Notes under the pieces: generated by a model
What the model was told of the DNA's origin: nothing
Database searches by the model: none
What the model saw: the letters and a program-made list of their open reading frames with translations, nothing else
Position numbers and translations under genes: made by a program
From: Oscillospiraceae bacterium
Lineage (GTDB): Bacteria > Bacillota > Clostridia > Oscillospirales > Ruminococcaceae
DNA length: 64,000 bases
NCBI GenBank assembly: GCA_009784825.1
Contig: WQXO01000001.1
Span: forward strand, 65,599 to 129,598
Reading direction: 5' to 3'
Shown: positions 18,361 through 28,069 of the stretch, in pieces
Position numbering within the stretch: the first letter of the stretch is position 1
How the letters are laid out: each line of letters begins with the position of its first letter

Positions 18361-19719
18361 TTAATTATTTCCAATATTGCGGATTAGGTCTTCTATAGTG
18401 TTTCGGTATGAATTATCCTTTTGAATAATGCTTTTTACTTTATTAATTGCATAAACAATGGTAGAATGGTCTCTCCCGCCGAATTCTTTCCCAATCTCAG
18501 TATAAGACATATCAGTTATTTTATGAACAACAAATATAGCAATTTGCCTTGCTGTGGAAATCTGGGCACTTCTCTTTTGTGAACGGATTTCATCACCGGT
18601 TATGCTGTATATGCTGGCAACCTCATTTATAACCCGCTCTACCGTTACCGGAGTGGGAACATTTTCTGTCATAACCTCTTTTATTATATTTTGAGCCATA
18701 GCGAGGGTGGGGGAAATATCGGTAACTAAAGACAATGCGTTCATTTTAATAATAGCACCCTCGAGCTGTCTTATATTATTTTTAAGCTTATCAGCAATAT
18801 ATTCAGTAACATTCGGTTGAATATTAAGCCCGATTAATTCTGCTTTTCTTCTGATAATCGCAAGCCTTGTTTCATATTCCGGAACAGCAATATCAGCTAA
18901 TAACCCACTTTCAAACCGTGAACGCAGGCGAATTTCAATATCATTAATTTCCTTAGGCGGGCGGTCAGAGGTAAGAACAATTTGTTTCCCATTAATATGT
19001 AAATCGTTGAAAGTGTTGAAAAGCTCCTGCTGGCTTTCTTTTTTTCCTGAAAAGAACTGAACATCGTCAACAAGCAATATATCTGCTTTTCTGTATTTAC
19101 TTTTAAATTCATCTGTTTTATCGTATCTGATACCATTAACAAAATCATTAATAAAAGTGTCTGCCGATACAAAAACTATATTAAGGTTAGGATTATTCTT
19201 TTTAACTTCGTTCTTTATGGCGGAAAGCAGGTGTGTTTTTCCCAAACCGGGGTCACCATACACATAAAGCGGGTTGGTATTCAAATTAGTCTGCCCCTGT
19301 GAAACAGATTTACAGGCAGTATAAGCCAATTTATTGCTCTCACCCACAATAAATGTATCAAAGGTATATTGATAATTACTGCCTGCCACTGATTTTTCCA
19401 ATTTTTCAACTAAAGCCTCATCATCTTGAAGCTCAGGGATTGGGTCAATCAGTTTCATTTTTTGCTCGGGCTGCAGGTCTTCATCACAGAGTATCTCGAT
19501 TTCCACATCAAAACCGAGAACCTCTTTAAAATTAATTTTAAACAAGTGTATATAATTATCCTCTAAAATCTGCTTAACAAAAGGAGCGGCTACATAAAGA
19601 ACCACCTTATTGTTATTAAGCCGGAGAGGTTTGATTGGGTCAATCCATGCCTTTCGGGCTATATCTGTAATATCGAGGTTTTTTTTAACAACGTCAAAAA
19701 TTTCAGCGAACGAATTCAT
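18361..19719 (-). CDS. dnaA: chromosomal replication initiator DnaA
   Basis: DnaA binds boxes at oriC and opens the duplex. From the ATG at 19719 the protein has 452 residues, the usual length; this start (MNSFAEIFDV) has AAAGGA upstream, while the longer start at 19764 lies downstream of the promoter but has no clear ribosome site. Domain I is at 1-80, Walker A GDPGLGKT at 155-162, Walker B LLVDDVQFF near 215, and the DNA-binding signature GGRDHSTIVYAINKV at the C-terminus. Its promoter is back-to-back with that of gyrA. Confidence 0.98.
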   Translation of the reverse strand: MNSFAEIFDVVKKNLDITDIARKAWIDPIKPLRLNNNKVVLYVAAPFVKQILEDNYIHLFKINFKEVLGFDVEIEILCDEDLQPEQKMKLIDPIPELQDDEALVEKLEKSVAGSNYQYTFDTFIVGESNKLAYTACKSVSQGQTNLNTNPLYVYGDPGLGKTHLLSAIKNEVKKNNPNLNIVFVSADTFINDFVNGIRYDKTDEFKSKYRKADILLVDDVQFFSGKKESQQELFNTFNDLHINGKQIVLTSDRPPKEINDIEIRLRSRFESGLLADIAVPEYETRLAIIRRKAELIGLNIQPNVTEYIADKLKNNIRQLEGAIIKMNALSLVTDISPTLAMAQNIIKEVMTENVPTPVTVERVINEVASIYSITGDEIRSQKRSAQISTARQIAIFVVHKITDMSYTEIGKEFGGRDHSTIVYAINKVKSIIQKDNSYRNTIEDLIRNIGNN

Positions 19720-19754
19720 TCTTTTATCATTCCTTTTAAATAAGATACACAGAT

Positions 19755-19783
19755 ATTTTACCATATTGTTGAAAATTTTTCAA
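19755..19783 (-). promoter_or_regulatory. dnaA promoter
   Basis: Minus strand: TTGAAA (19778-19783), 17 bp, TAAAAT (19755-19760), 35 bp before the chosen dnaA start. A DnaA-box-like TGTGTAT lies just downstream but has mismatches. Confidence 0.7.
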
Positions 19784-19815
19784 GTTTTTTTTGTTTTTTT
19801 ACAAAATATTTTTAA

Positions 19816-19844
19816 TTGACTTTTTTTCTAAAAAATGGTATACT
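19816..19844 (+). promoter_or_regulatory. gyrA promoter
   Basis: TTGACT (19816-19821), 17 bp, TATACT (19839-19844), about 50 bp before gyrA. It is divergent from the dnaA promoter; the two -35 boxes are 32 bp apart. Confidence 0.78.
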
Positions 19845-19893
19845 ATTTAATAATATACTCTTATAAGAGAAAAACGTAAGGAAAACAAAAGAA

Positions 19894-22479
19894 ATGGACT
19901 TCAACGAAAACATAAAACTGCACCCCGATGAAAAATTAATTCAGGTCGACATTGAAAAAGAAATGAAGAAATCCTTCATGGAATATTCAATGTCGGTCAT
20001 TGTTTCCCGTGCATTACCCGATGTTCGTGACGGGTTAAAGCCGGTTCACCGCCGAATATTATACACAAAGTTTGAAAAAGGCTTAACCCACGACAAGCCT
20101 TTCCATAAATGTGCAGACACTGTGGGTTCGGTTCTCGGTTCATACCACCCCCACGGTGACGCAAGTGTTTATGACGCACTTGTAAGACTTGCCCAGAACT
20201 TCTCGCTACGTTATCCTCTAATCGAGGGACACGGTAACTTCGGTTCAATCGGGGGTGACGCTCCTGCGGCTTATCGTTATACTGAGTCCCGTTTAGCACG
20301 CATTTCGGCAGAAATGTTATCCGATATAGGTAAAGACACGGTTGATTATGTCCCAAACTATGATGACAGGCTGAAAGAACCGGTGGTTCTCCCGTCACGT
20401 TTCCCGAACCTGCTTGTCAACGGTTCAACAGGTATTGCCGTGGGAATGGCAACTAATATCCCCCCGCATAACTTGGGTGAAATAATTGATGCACTTCAGC
20501 TTCTTCTGCTTTCGGGGGAGGAAGTACCGATTGATATGCTTATGTCGGTTGTAAAGGGGCCCGACTTCCCCACAGGCGGAATTATCATGGGTCATGCAGG
20601 GATTCGCTCGGCATACTACACGGGTAGGGGCAAAATCACACTTCGGGGTAAAGCCGAAATTGTGGAGGAAAAAAACCACACCCGCATAGTAATAACAGAA
20701 ATCCCGTATATGGTCAATCAAACCCGCTTGCTCGAAAACATAGGGGTATTAATGCGGGACAAGCGGCTTGAGGGTGTTTCGGTGCTTCGGGACGAGTCTG
20801 ACCGCAAGGGCATGAAAATCGTTCTTGAGCTTAAGCGTGACGCTAACGCAAACGTAACACTCAGCAAGCTATACAGTTTTACCCAGTTACAGGAAACCGT
20901 CGGCGTTATTATGCTTGCGTTGGTTGACGGTGAGCCGAAAGTCCTTACCTTAAAGCAGATGTTAGAGCATTATATCGACTTCCAAGAACAGGTTGTTACT
21001 CGTCGCACACAGTACGATTTGAAGAAAGCGGCGGCAAGGGCACATATTCTTGATGGGTTTATTATAGTTGTAGATAACACGGACGAGGTTATTGCGATTA
21101 TACGAGGCTCGGACGACCCCGCACAAGCCAAATCACGGTTAATCGAACGGTTTAACATCACCGATATTCAAGCGGACGCAATCGCACAAATGCGGATTAT
21201 CCAGCTGACTAAATTAGGGCGGATTGATATAGAGGAAGAACTCGCCGCACTTAATGTAAAAATCAACGAATACGAAACCCTACTCGCTGACAGGAGTAAA
21301 ATTTTGCAAGTCATATCAGAGGAGTTAGACGCAATTCGTAAACGCTTTGCTGATGAACGCCGCACAAGCATTGAAGCGGTCAGCGGTGAGGTGGATATAG
21401 AAGATTTAATCCCCGTTGAAGAAAGCGTGCTGACCTATACCAATATCGGTTATATCAAGCGGCAGGCGGTTGAGGTTTATAACCTGCAAAAACGGGGCGG
21501 TAGGGGTGTTTCGGGAATGAAACAGCGTGACGAGGACTTTATTGAGGATATGTTTATCGCCTCCTCACACGACTTTATATTGTTTGTGACGAATTTGGGT
21601 AACATGTATCGGGTTAAGTGTTATGAAATCCCCGAGGGTTCAAAGCAATCACGAGGAACAAATATTGTTAATATACTACAGCTTCAGCCTGATGAAAAAG
21701 TAGCGGCAATGATGAAAACGTCTGACTTCGCTGACAATAAGTTCTTTGTCTGTGTCACCAAAAACGGCTTAATTAAAAGAACGCCGCTGTCTAAGTACAA
21801 AAACGTCCGCAAAAACGGCTTGCGTGCTATAACACTCGTTGACGGGGATGAAATTGCCTCCGCACATTTAACCGAGGGTGACAGCTCGGTAATCGTTGCA
21901 ACCCGTAACGGCATGGCTATTCACTTTGATGAATCCCGCACTCGCGGAATGGGCAGAACCGCAAGAGGTGTTCGTGCCATTCGATTAAAAGACGGGGATT
22001 ATGTTGTCGGTGCGACTAAGATTTTTGATGAAAATTCAACAGTTTTGACTGTTACAGAACGGGGAATGGGCAGACGAACCGCATTAGCTAATTACAGAAA
22101 GCAAAACCGAGGCGGTTCAGGCTTAACCAACTATAAAGTCAATGAAGAAAAAGGCTTGGTTTGCGGAATTAGAACGCTTTATGCCGACGACGATGTTATA
22201 CTAATCAACGACGAGGGCATTATAATCCGCATTCGTGCGAATGATTTACGGGTTATGGGGCGTTATGCAACCGGAGTAAGGGTTATGCGGCTACAGCCGG
22301 AGGGAAGAGTGGTTACGTTTACCCGAACAGAGCATGACGATTCTGCCGAGCTGGAAGAGGTCGAACAAGCTGACGAAGCCGACATCTTAGCCGCAGAGGA
22401 AGCCGAGAAAAACGAAGTTATTGCGGAAGACGAACCCGAACCCGATGAACCGGAAGATTCAGAAACAGAGGAAGATTAA
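19894..22479 (+). CDS. gyrA: DNA gyrase subunit A
   Basis: The DNA cleavage and rejoining subunit of gyrase. 861 residues. The catalytic tyrosine is in [13 protein letters not shown] near residue 130, the quinolone-resistance region in the preceding [14 protein letters not shown], and the GyrA box is QKRGGRG near residue 530, which marks gyrase rather than topoisomerase IV. The C-terminal beta-pinwheel ends in a Glu/Asp-rich tail. In most Firmicutes gyrA follows gyrB; here it lies on the far side of dnaA and is divergent. The stop codon shares one base with the alaS start. Confidence 0.97.
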   Translation: MDFNENIKLHPDEKLIQVDIEKEMKKSFMEYSMSVIVSRALPDVRDGLKPVHRRILYTKFEKGLTHDKPFHKCADTVGSVLGSYHPHGDASVYDALVRLAQNFSLRYPLIEGHGNFGSIGGDAPAAYRYTESRLARISAEMLSDIGKDTVDYVPNYDDRLKEPVVLPSRFPNLLVNGSTGIAVGMATNIPPHNLGEIIDALQLLLLSGEEVPIDMLMSVVKGPDFPTGGIIMGHAGIRSAYYTGRGKITLRGKAEIVEEKNHTRIVITEIPYMVNQTRLLENIGVLMRDKRLEGVSVLRDESDRKGMKIVLELKRDANANVTLSKLYSFTQLQETVGVIMLALVDGEPKVLTLKQMLEHYIDFQEQVVTRRTQYDLKKAAARAHILDGFIIVVDNTDEVIAIIRGSDDPAQAKSRLIERFNITDIQADAIAQMRIIQLTKLGRIDIEEELAALNVKINEYETLLADRSKILQVISEELDAIRKRFADERRTSIEAVSGEVDIEDLIPVEESVLTYTNIGYIKRQAVEVYNLQKRGGRGVSGMKQRDEDFIEDMFIASSHDFILFVTNLGNMYRVKCYEIPEGSKQSRGTNIVNILQLQPDEKVAAMMKTSDFADNKFFVCVTKNGLIKRTPLSKYKNVRKNGLRAITLVDGDEIASAHLTEGDSSVIVATRNGMAIHFDESRTRGMGRTARGVRAIRLKDGDYVVGATKIFDENSTVLTVTERGMGRRTALANYRKQNRGGSGLTNYKVNEEKGLVCGIRTLYADDDVILINDEGIIIRIRANDLRVMGRYATGVRVMRLQPEGRVVTFTRTEHDDSAELEEVEQADEADILAAEEAEKNEVIAEDEPEPDEPEDSETEED

Positions 22480-24980
22480 TGAAACACACAGGACTTAACC
22501 AGCTTCGTGAAAGCTATCTGAAATTCTTTGAAAGCAAAGAACATCTTCGCTTAGCGTCTGCACCGCTTGTACCAATCGGCGATAACTCGATATTGCTGAT
22601 TAATGCGGGAATGACCCCGCTTAAGAAATACTTCCAAGGCTTAGAAGAGCCTCCCCGCCGCAGATGTGCTTCTTCTCAGAAATGTATCCGCACCCCCGAT
22701 ATAGATAACGTGGGAATTACCGCACGGCATGGTACGTTTTTTGAAATGCTGGGGAATTTTTCTTTCGGCGATTATTTCAAGTCAGATGCGTGTAAATGGG
22801 CGTGGGAATATTTCACCGAGGTTCTTGAAATCCCCGCAGAATTGCTGTGGGTCAGTGTTTATGAGGAAGACGACGAAGCCGCTGACGTCTGGATTAAGGA
22901 AGTTGGTGTTGCCCCCGAAAGAATAGTCAGGTTCGGGAAAGCTGACAACTTCTGGGAACACGGTTCGGGACCTTGCGGGCCATGCTCGGAGATTTATTTT
23001 GACAGGGGTGCAGACAAGGGTTGTTCGGCTGATTGTAAGGTAGGCTGTGACTGTGACCGTTATATTGAGGTGTGGAACTTAGTATTTACCCAGTTTGACA
23101 GTGACGGTAAAGGTAATTACACTCCGCTTGCCATGAAAAACATCGACACCGGTATGGGGCTTGAACGTCTTGCCTGTATTATGCAAGGGGTGGATAATTT
23201 ATTTGAGGTTGACACAATAAGGGGTATTATCCACGAAATCGAGAAAATATCAGGAAAAAAATACAACGCCGATAAAAAAGAGGATATTTCTTTTAGGGTA
23301 ATCACTGACCATATAAGAAGCGGCTCGTTCATGATTGCAGACGGGGTTCTCCCATCTAACGAGGGTAGGGGGTATGTGCTACGCAGATTATTAAGACGTG
23401 CCGCACGACACGGGCGATTACTCGGAATAGAGAAGCCTTTCCTTTATGAATTATGCGAAAAGGTTACAGAAACCTGCGGGATAGCCTATCCGGAATTAGT
23501 CGAAAAGCAGGTATATATTAAAAACACCATTCAAGCTGAGGAAGAGAGCTTTGGTAAAACCGTCGAAAAAGGACTTGAATTATTGAATGCCCACATAGGG
23601 GACGCACACCCGGGCGTCCCGCTTGATGGTAGCGTTGTATTTAAACTGCATGACACATTTGGTTTTCCTGTTGACTTAACCCGAGAAATCCTCGTTGAAA
23701 ATAACATGACGTTCGATGAAGAGAAGTTTAATGAGCTTATGAAAAAACAAAAAGACACCGCAAGAGCTCACCAAGCATTCAAAGGCGGCTGGGGAGATGA
23801 GCAATTGACAATTGACAATTTACAGTTGACAATTGAGTTTATCGGGTATGAACATCTGTCGGTTAAAACGAAAATTCTTGAGGTTGAAAACAACATTGTT
23901 GTTCTTGAAAAAACGCCGTTCTATGCGGAAAGCGGGGGGCAGGTAGGCGATACCGGTTTTATTGACGACGTAAAGGTTCTTGACACAAGGAAAACCCCGT
24001 CGGGGCTTTCGGTGTGTTATTGTGAGGAGAACACTCTTAAAAAAGGCGACACAGTAACCGCAAGCGTAGACTATGACAGGCGAAACGCAATTATTCGCAA
24101 CCACACCTCGGCACATATTTTGCAAGCGGTTCTTAGGGAGGTGTTGGGCGAACACGTTCACCAAGCAGGTTCATACGTTGATGACGAGCGTTGCCGCTTC
24201 GACTTCACCCACAGTAAAGCGTTGACCCCTTGTGAAATAAAAAGCGTAGAGGACTTGGTCAATTCTGTAATAGTCGATGATAAATTAAGCGTTGAAATAA
24301 ACGAAATGTCAATCGACAAAGCCAAGAAAATCGGGGCGATTGCACTGTTCGGGGAGAAATACGGTGATGTCGTTCGAGTGGTGAAAACAGGCAGTATTTC
24401 CGTTGAATTATGCGGTGGCTGTCATGTTAATAACACCTCTGAAATCGGATTGTTTAAGATTATCTCGGAAGCGAGTGTAGCGAGCGGTGTCCGCAGGATT
24501 GAAGCTGTTACCGGGTGGGGCGTGTTAGAGCTGCTTAATGAAAAGCAAAACGAAATTCATGAAGCCGGTGAAAAATTAAGACAAAGCAATTCCGCACATT
24601 CAAAAGAAATCGCAAGACTAAACAGCGTAATCGCAAATATGCAGGCACAGGCAAGCGAAATCACAGAAGTCGGCGAAAGGGACGGTATAAAGCTGCTCAC
24701 CATGAAGCTGCAAGGTGCTAACGCTGACGCACTTCGTCAAGCGGGCGACAAGCTGAAAGACAAGTATACGGGGTTTTGTGCAGTATTAGCAGGGGAGGGC
24801 AACTTATTCTGCATTTGTGACAGTCAAGCAGTTGCGAAAGGTTTACACGCAGGCAATATTATTCGTGAGATTGCCGCAATTACCGGAGGAAAAGGCGGCG
24901 GAAAACCCGAGCAAGCGATGGCGGGAATAGGCGATATTTCAAAAGTGGACATGGCGTTAGAGCAGGTACAATCTATATAA
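22479..24980 (+). CDS. alaS: alanine--tRNA ligase
   Basis: AlaRS charges tRNA-Ala and edits mischarged tRNA. 833 residues: class II core from the start ([22 protein letters not shown]), the GMTPLKKYF and GRGYVLRRLLRRAARHG motifs, the editing domain with HTSAHILQ and CGGCHV zinc/editing residues, and a C-Ala tail with GGKGGG near the end. Residues about 441-453 are coded by ATTGACA repeats inserted in frame in the linker before the editing domain. It begins within the gyrA stop codon, an unusual neighbour pairing, and is followed by a strong hairpin. Confidence 0.97.
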   Translation: MKHTGLNQLRESYLKFFESKEHLRLASAPLVPIGDNSILLINAGMTPLKKYFQGLEEPPRRRCASSQKCIRTPDIDNVGITARHGTFFEMLGNFSFGDYFKSDACKWAWEYFTEVLEIPAELLWVSVYEEDDEAADVWIKEVGVAPERIVRFGKADNFWEHGSGPCGPCSEIYFDRGADKGCSADCKVGCDCDRYIEVWNLVFTQFDSDGKGNYTPLAMKNIDTGMGLERLACIMQGVDNLFEVDTIRGIIHEIEKISGKKYNADKKEDISFRVITDHIRSGSFMIADGVLPSNEGRGYVLRRLLRRAARHGRLLGIEKPFLYELCEKVTETCGIAYPELVEKQVYIKNTIQAEEESFGKTVEKGLELLNAHIGDAHPGVPLDGSVVFKLHDTFGFPVDLTREILVENNMTFDEEKFNELMKKQKDTARAHQAFKGGWGDEQLTIDNLQLTIEFIGYEHLSVKTKILEVENNIVVLEKTPFYAESGGQVGDTGFIDDVKVLDTRKTPSGLSVCYCEENTLKKGDTVTASVDYDRRNAIIRNHTSAHILQAVLREVLGEHVHQAGSYVDDERCRFDFTHSKALTPCEIKSVEDLVNSVIVDDKLSVEINEMSIDKAKKIGAIALFGEKYGDVVRVVKTGSISVELCGGCHVNNTSEIGLFKIISEASVASGVRRIEAVTGWGVLELLNEKQNEIHEAGEKLRQSNSAHSKEIARLNSVIANMQAQASEITEVGERDGIKLLTMKLQGANADALRQAGDKLKDKYTGFCAVLAGEGNLFCICDSQAVAKGLHAGNIIREIAAITGGKGGGKPEQAMAGIGDISKVDMALEQVQSI
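23802..23837. repeat. ATTGACA heptamer repeat inside alaS
   Basis: About 36 bp containing repeated CAATTGACAATTGACAA units, with one TTTACAG variant. It is translated in frame as a Leu-Thr-Ile/Asp-Asn-rich peptide in the AlaRS linker. Compare the repeats at 2706, 29566 and 46473. Confidence 0.85.
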
Positions 24981-24993
24981 ATGGAATAAAACA

Positions 24994-25034
24994 CCCCTTT
25001 AAATAATATCTTAATAGTATATTATTTAAAGGGG
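24994..25034 (+). terminator. 16-bp perfect hairpin after alaS that contains the sod ribosome site
   Basis: CCCCTTTAAATAATAT and its exact complement flank a 9-nt loop and are followed by ATTTTATTTT. It fits a terminator for gyrA-alaS. The AAAGGGG in the second arm is also the only ribosome binding site for sod, 10 nt before its ATG. Confidence 0.75.
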
Positions 25035-25044
25035 ATTTTATTTT

Positions 25045-25674
25045 ATGAAAAAACAATGCTACAAGTTTCAATTGTTTAAACTGCCATACGCATATGACGC
25101 ACTTGAACCGTATATCGACACAAAAACAATGAAGTTGCACCATGACCGCCACTTAAAAACCTATACCGACAAACTTAATGCGGCATTGGCACAATGCCCC
25201 GAGCTTCATTCGTGGAGTTTAGAAAGGCTTCTGTGTAGCGGGAACAACATCCCCATGAAAATCCGTAACGACGTTCGTAACAACGGGGGCGGGGTTTATA
25301 ACCACATCTATTATTTTATGGGAATGTCACCCGATGCCGAGCATGTTCCCGGCGGAGAGCTGCTCGATAAAATATGCCGCACTTTTGGAAGCTGGGACGA
25401 GTTTAAGAAAAAATTCAAGACCTGTGCTTTAGACGTGTTCGGCTCAGGATATCTGTGGCTTGTCACTGACCGTCGGGGGTGCTTGAAAATTGTTCAGACT
25501 GCCAATCAAGACTCGCCGATTTCTAAAGGGTTCTGCCCCATAATTGTGATTGACGTGTGGGAACATGCCTATTACCTAAAGCATTATAACGACCGTGCTT
25601 CTTATATTGATGACTGGTTTGCTGTTTTAAACGCTGAGTTTGCCGAGGATAACTACATAGCAGGATTATGTTGA
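25045..25674 (+). CDS. superoxide dismutase, Fe/Mn family
   Basis: Converts superoxide to oxygen and hydrogen peroxide, protecting an anaerobe on oxygen exposure. 209 residues. The N-terminal helix carries HHDRH (metal ligand His-32), a second ligand is in GGGVYNH, and the C-terminal ligands are in DVWEHAYYL. The GGGVYNH stretch has Val where most enzymes have His before x-Asn-His. Its ribosome binding site lies inside the second arm of the alaS hairpin, so translation may depend on that structure. The metal, Fe or Mn, cannot be fixed by eye. Confidence 0.93.
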   Translation: MKKQCYKFQLFKLPYAYDALEPYIDTKTMKLHHDRHLKTYTDKLNAALAQCPELHSWSLERLLCSGNNIPMKIRNDVRNNGGGVYNHIYYFMGMSPDAEHVPGGELLDKICRTFGSWDEFKKKFKTCALDVFGSGYLWLVTDRRGCLKIVQTANQDSPISKGFCPIIVIDVWEHAYYLKHYNDRASYIDDWFAVLNAEFAEDNYIAGLC

Positions 25675-25699
25675 CATAATGTCGTATTAATTGTATAAT
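25671..25699 (+). promoter_or_regulatory. consensus promoter just before folC
   Basis: TTGACA (25671-25676), exactly 17 bp, TATAAT (25694-25699). The -35 box overlaps the sod stop codon. The -10 ends 6 bp before the folC ATG at 25706, so the transcript should begin at or next to the start codon. Confidence 0.85.
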
Positions 25700-25705
25700 G
25701 TACGC

Positions 25706-26725
25706 ATGATTAAATACATTCACGTTGCGGGGACTAACGGAAAAGGCAGTGTCTGCGAGTTTATAACGGCTTCATTGATTAAAACGGGGTATAAAACAGG
25801 CAAGTTCACCTCACCGCATATATTCGATGTTACCGAGAGAATTACAATAAACGATATTCCTATTCCGAAAGAGCTAATACCCGATTTGCCGCCCAATCGC
25901 TGGTTTGAAACACTGTGGGAAACGGCTATGGTATATTTCGAGGAACAAGAAGTAAACTATGCCGTGATTGAAACGGGAATTGGCGGTTTATATGACTGCA
26001 CAAACATAATAACCCCCGCAGTAAGCGTTATAACGAAAATCGCACTCGACCATACCGATTTACTCGGGGACAGCATATCAGAAATCGCCAAGCATAAAGC
26101 GGGTATTATAAAACCCGGTATTCCTGTTGTGACCGACCCTACTCAATCGGAAAGTGCAATGCGTGTAATCCGTGAAACGGCACAGCGGAACAATTCGCGA
26201 TTATTTATCCCCGACTTGACCGATATTCCTAAAGTGAGTATGCTCGGTGAACACCAAAAGTATAATGCATTGGTTGCGGCAGAGGCGTTACGGGTTTTAG
26301 GAATAACCGAACACGATTTCACAGCAGTTCACGTCCCTGCAAGGTTTCAAATCGTGTCGAATAATCCACTTATAATAGTAGACGGGGCTCACAATCCCTC
26401 TGCTTTGCGAGCAACACGAAAAGCAGCAGAAGCGATAGAAACCACGGGGAAACGAGTTATCATTATCGGAATGTTGAAATCCAAAGACTATCGTTCCGGA
26501 TTAGAGAACTTAATTTTCCCCGAAACAGAAATAATTTTTACAGACGGGTTTTCTGAAAATGCCGTCCCGGTATCCGAGCTTAAAAAGTTATGTGAAAACG
26601 CACATTCCCGAAAATCAATAAAAGAAGCTATTGACTTAGCCCGAAGTATAGCGGGTGAGGGTGGACTTATTCTAATCTGCGGCTCACTATACCTTGCGGC
26701 AGAAGCGTTAAAGGAATTATTATGA
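25706..26725 (+). CDS. folC: shortened folylpolyglutamate synthase/dihydrofolate synthase
   Basis: A Mur-ligase-family enzyme that adds glutamate to folates. The P-loop GTNGKGS is near residue 8, ETGIGG, LDHTDLLG, HKAGIIKPG, GEHQ and DGAHNPSA follow, all family motifs. At 339 residues it is much shorter than the usual ~420-430: the N-terminal helices before the P-loop are absent and a segment before GEHQ is reduced. Starting at TTG 25691 would place the -10 box inside the gene, so ATG 25706 is preferred; there is no ribosome site. It overlaps the aldolase start. It may be active or specialised. Confidence 0.85.
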   Translation: MIKYIHVAGTNGKGSVCEFITASLIKTGYKTGKFTSPHIFDVTERITINDIPIPKELIPDLPPNRWFETLWETAMVYFEEQEVNYAVIETGIGGLYDCTNIITPAVSVITKIALDHTDLLGDSISEIAKHKAGIIKPGIPVVTDPTQSESAMRVIRETAQRNNSRLFIPDLTDIPKVSMLGEHQKYNALVAAEALRVLGITEHDFTAVHVPARFQIVSNNPLIIVDGAHNPSALRATRKAAEAIETTGKRVIIIGMLKSKDYRSGLENLIFPETEIIFTDGFSENAVPVSELKKLCENAHSRKSIKEAIDLARSIAGEGGLILICGSLYLAAEALKELL

Positions 26726-27300
26726 ATGATGTTGAAAAAACTTTACGAAAAGAAATATGTGAGGCGGCTCACATTATGTGGCTGCTCGGCTTTGCAGCGG
26801 GAACTTCGGGGAACATTTCCGCAAAGCTACCCGACGGGAATTTGTTAATAACCCCGTCAGGTGTGTCAAAACGTGTGTTAAAGCCCGAAATGCTTATAAA
26901 AACAGACACAGACGGTTTCCCTTTAGAAAGTGAGGGCATACCGTCTGTTGAAATTAAACTGCATATAGAATGTTATAAGAACCGCAAAGACATTAATGCG
27001 GTAATCCACATGCACCCGCCAACAGCCACAGGATTTGCGGCGGCGGGGTTATCGTTACAGGATTGTTTTCTCCCCGAGGTTGAATTATTTTTGGGAGAAA
27101 TCTCGCTCGCCCCATACGCACCTGTGGGAAGCAGTGAAATCGCTTTAGGTATCGTACCTTTTATAAAAGGAAACAACGCAGTTTTATTACAGAACCACGG
27201 TGCATTAACGGTAGGCGGTAACATAATCGAAGCACAACACAACATGGAAATGTTAGAAAACTGTGCAAAGATTATGCTGATAACTCGCCAATTAAAATAA
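26722..27300 (+). CDS. class II aldolase/adducin family protein
   Basis: A zinc-dependent aldolase or epimerase of the L-fuculose-phosphate aldolase type, 192 residues. Visible are FAAGTSGNISAKLPDGNLLITPSG (substrate loop) and the zinc ligands in IHMHPPTATGFA plus the later QNHGALTVG. It overlaps folC by 4 nt (ATGA) and its 3' end overlaps the convergent methyltransferase gene by 29 bp. The substrate could be fuculose-1-phosphate, ribulose-5-phosphate or methylthioribulose-1-phosphate; the sequence does not decide. Confidence 0.9.
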   Translation: MNDVEKTLRKEICEAAHIMWLLGFAAGTSGNISAKLPDGNLLITPSGVSKRVLKPEMLIKTDTDGFPLESEGIPSVEIKLHIECYKNRKDINAVIHMHPPTATGFAAAGLSLQDCFLPEVELFLGEISLAPYAPVGSSEIALGIVPFIKGNNAVLLQNHGALTVGGNIIEAQHNMEMLENCAKIMLITRQLK

Positions 27301-28066
27301 ACGACAGCGGGAAGCCCATGTTATTATAAACATCGGTTAATCCTATGTCATAGTCGTATTCGTTCAGCTTAACTGTTTTTATCTTGTTTAAAGATAACGC
27401 ATTAATTATATCCGACAGCTTATGCGAGAAACTCGTAAACGGCTCAGACTCATAACTCCCCGCCATATAATACATACCGTCGGTTTCGACCCACGGTTCT
27501 TTTTTGAAATAGGAGAATGCTAATTTATTAGGATTATTCGGGTCAAACGCTTTGTCACAGGGTAGGGGAAGCATGTTTATAAAAGGGTGAAAGTCGTTAA
27601 TTAGCACCAAACCACCCGGTTTTAAGCAATCGCTGACTTTTTTAAACAGCAAATGCAGATTTTCAAACCATGTAATCGCACCGATTGTGAAGAACACAAA
27701 ATCGAAGTTTTTGTTATATTTTTCGGGAATATCAAGGATATTGCAGCTTACAAAGCTGCAATTTTTTATACCGGCTTTCTCAGTGGTCAACTGTGCTTGT
27801 TCGATTATATTTTCCGCAAAGTCGAACCCCGTTCCCGAAGCCGCTCCTAAATCCATGAGCGACAGCAGTTCCCGCCCGTTGTTACAGCAAAACTGTGCAA
27901 CTTCTTTTCCGGAAAAGTCGATTTTATGAAGTTCATTTCGCATGTCTTCATCAAAGAAATACAGTTTTTTACTTTTCAATAACTTGTGGTTATTATCACC
28001 CCACCCGGAGTGTCGGCGAACAAACGCCTCTTCCCAAGCCGATTTATTTGATTCGATATAGTTCAC
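27272..28066 (-). CDS. class I SAM-dependent methyltransferase
   Basis: 264 residues. The SAM motif I is CCNNGRELLSLMDLGAASGTGFDFA near residues 58-85, with a following acidic strand and a later LKPGGLVLINDFHPF typical of small-molecule methyltransferases. It lies 3 nt after the yjbQ stop on the same strand. The substrate is unknown. Its 3' end runs into the convergent aldolase gene. Confidence 0.85.
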   Translation of the reverse strand: MNYIESNKSAWEEAFVRRHSGWGDNNHKLLKSKKLYFFDEDMRNELHKIDFSGKEVAQFCCNNGRELLSLMDLGAASGTGFDFAENIIEQAQLTTEKAGIKNCSFVSCNILDIPEKYNKNFDFVFFTIGAITWFENLHLLFKKVSDCLKPGGLVLINDFHPFINMLPLPCDKAFDPNNPNKLAFSYFKKEPWVETDGMYYMAGSYESEPFTSFSHKLSDIINALSLNKIKTVKLNEYDYDIGLTDVYNNMGFPLSFILIGELSA

Positions 28067-28069
28067 GGT

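Noticed and set aside
18161-19893. DnaA boxes at the dnaN-dnaA and dnaA-gyrA spacers
   Set aside because: No exact TTATNCACA on either strand; only sites with one or two mismatches, so no box is annotated.
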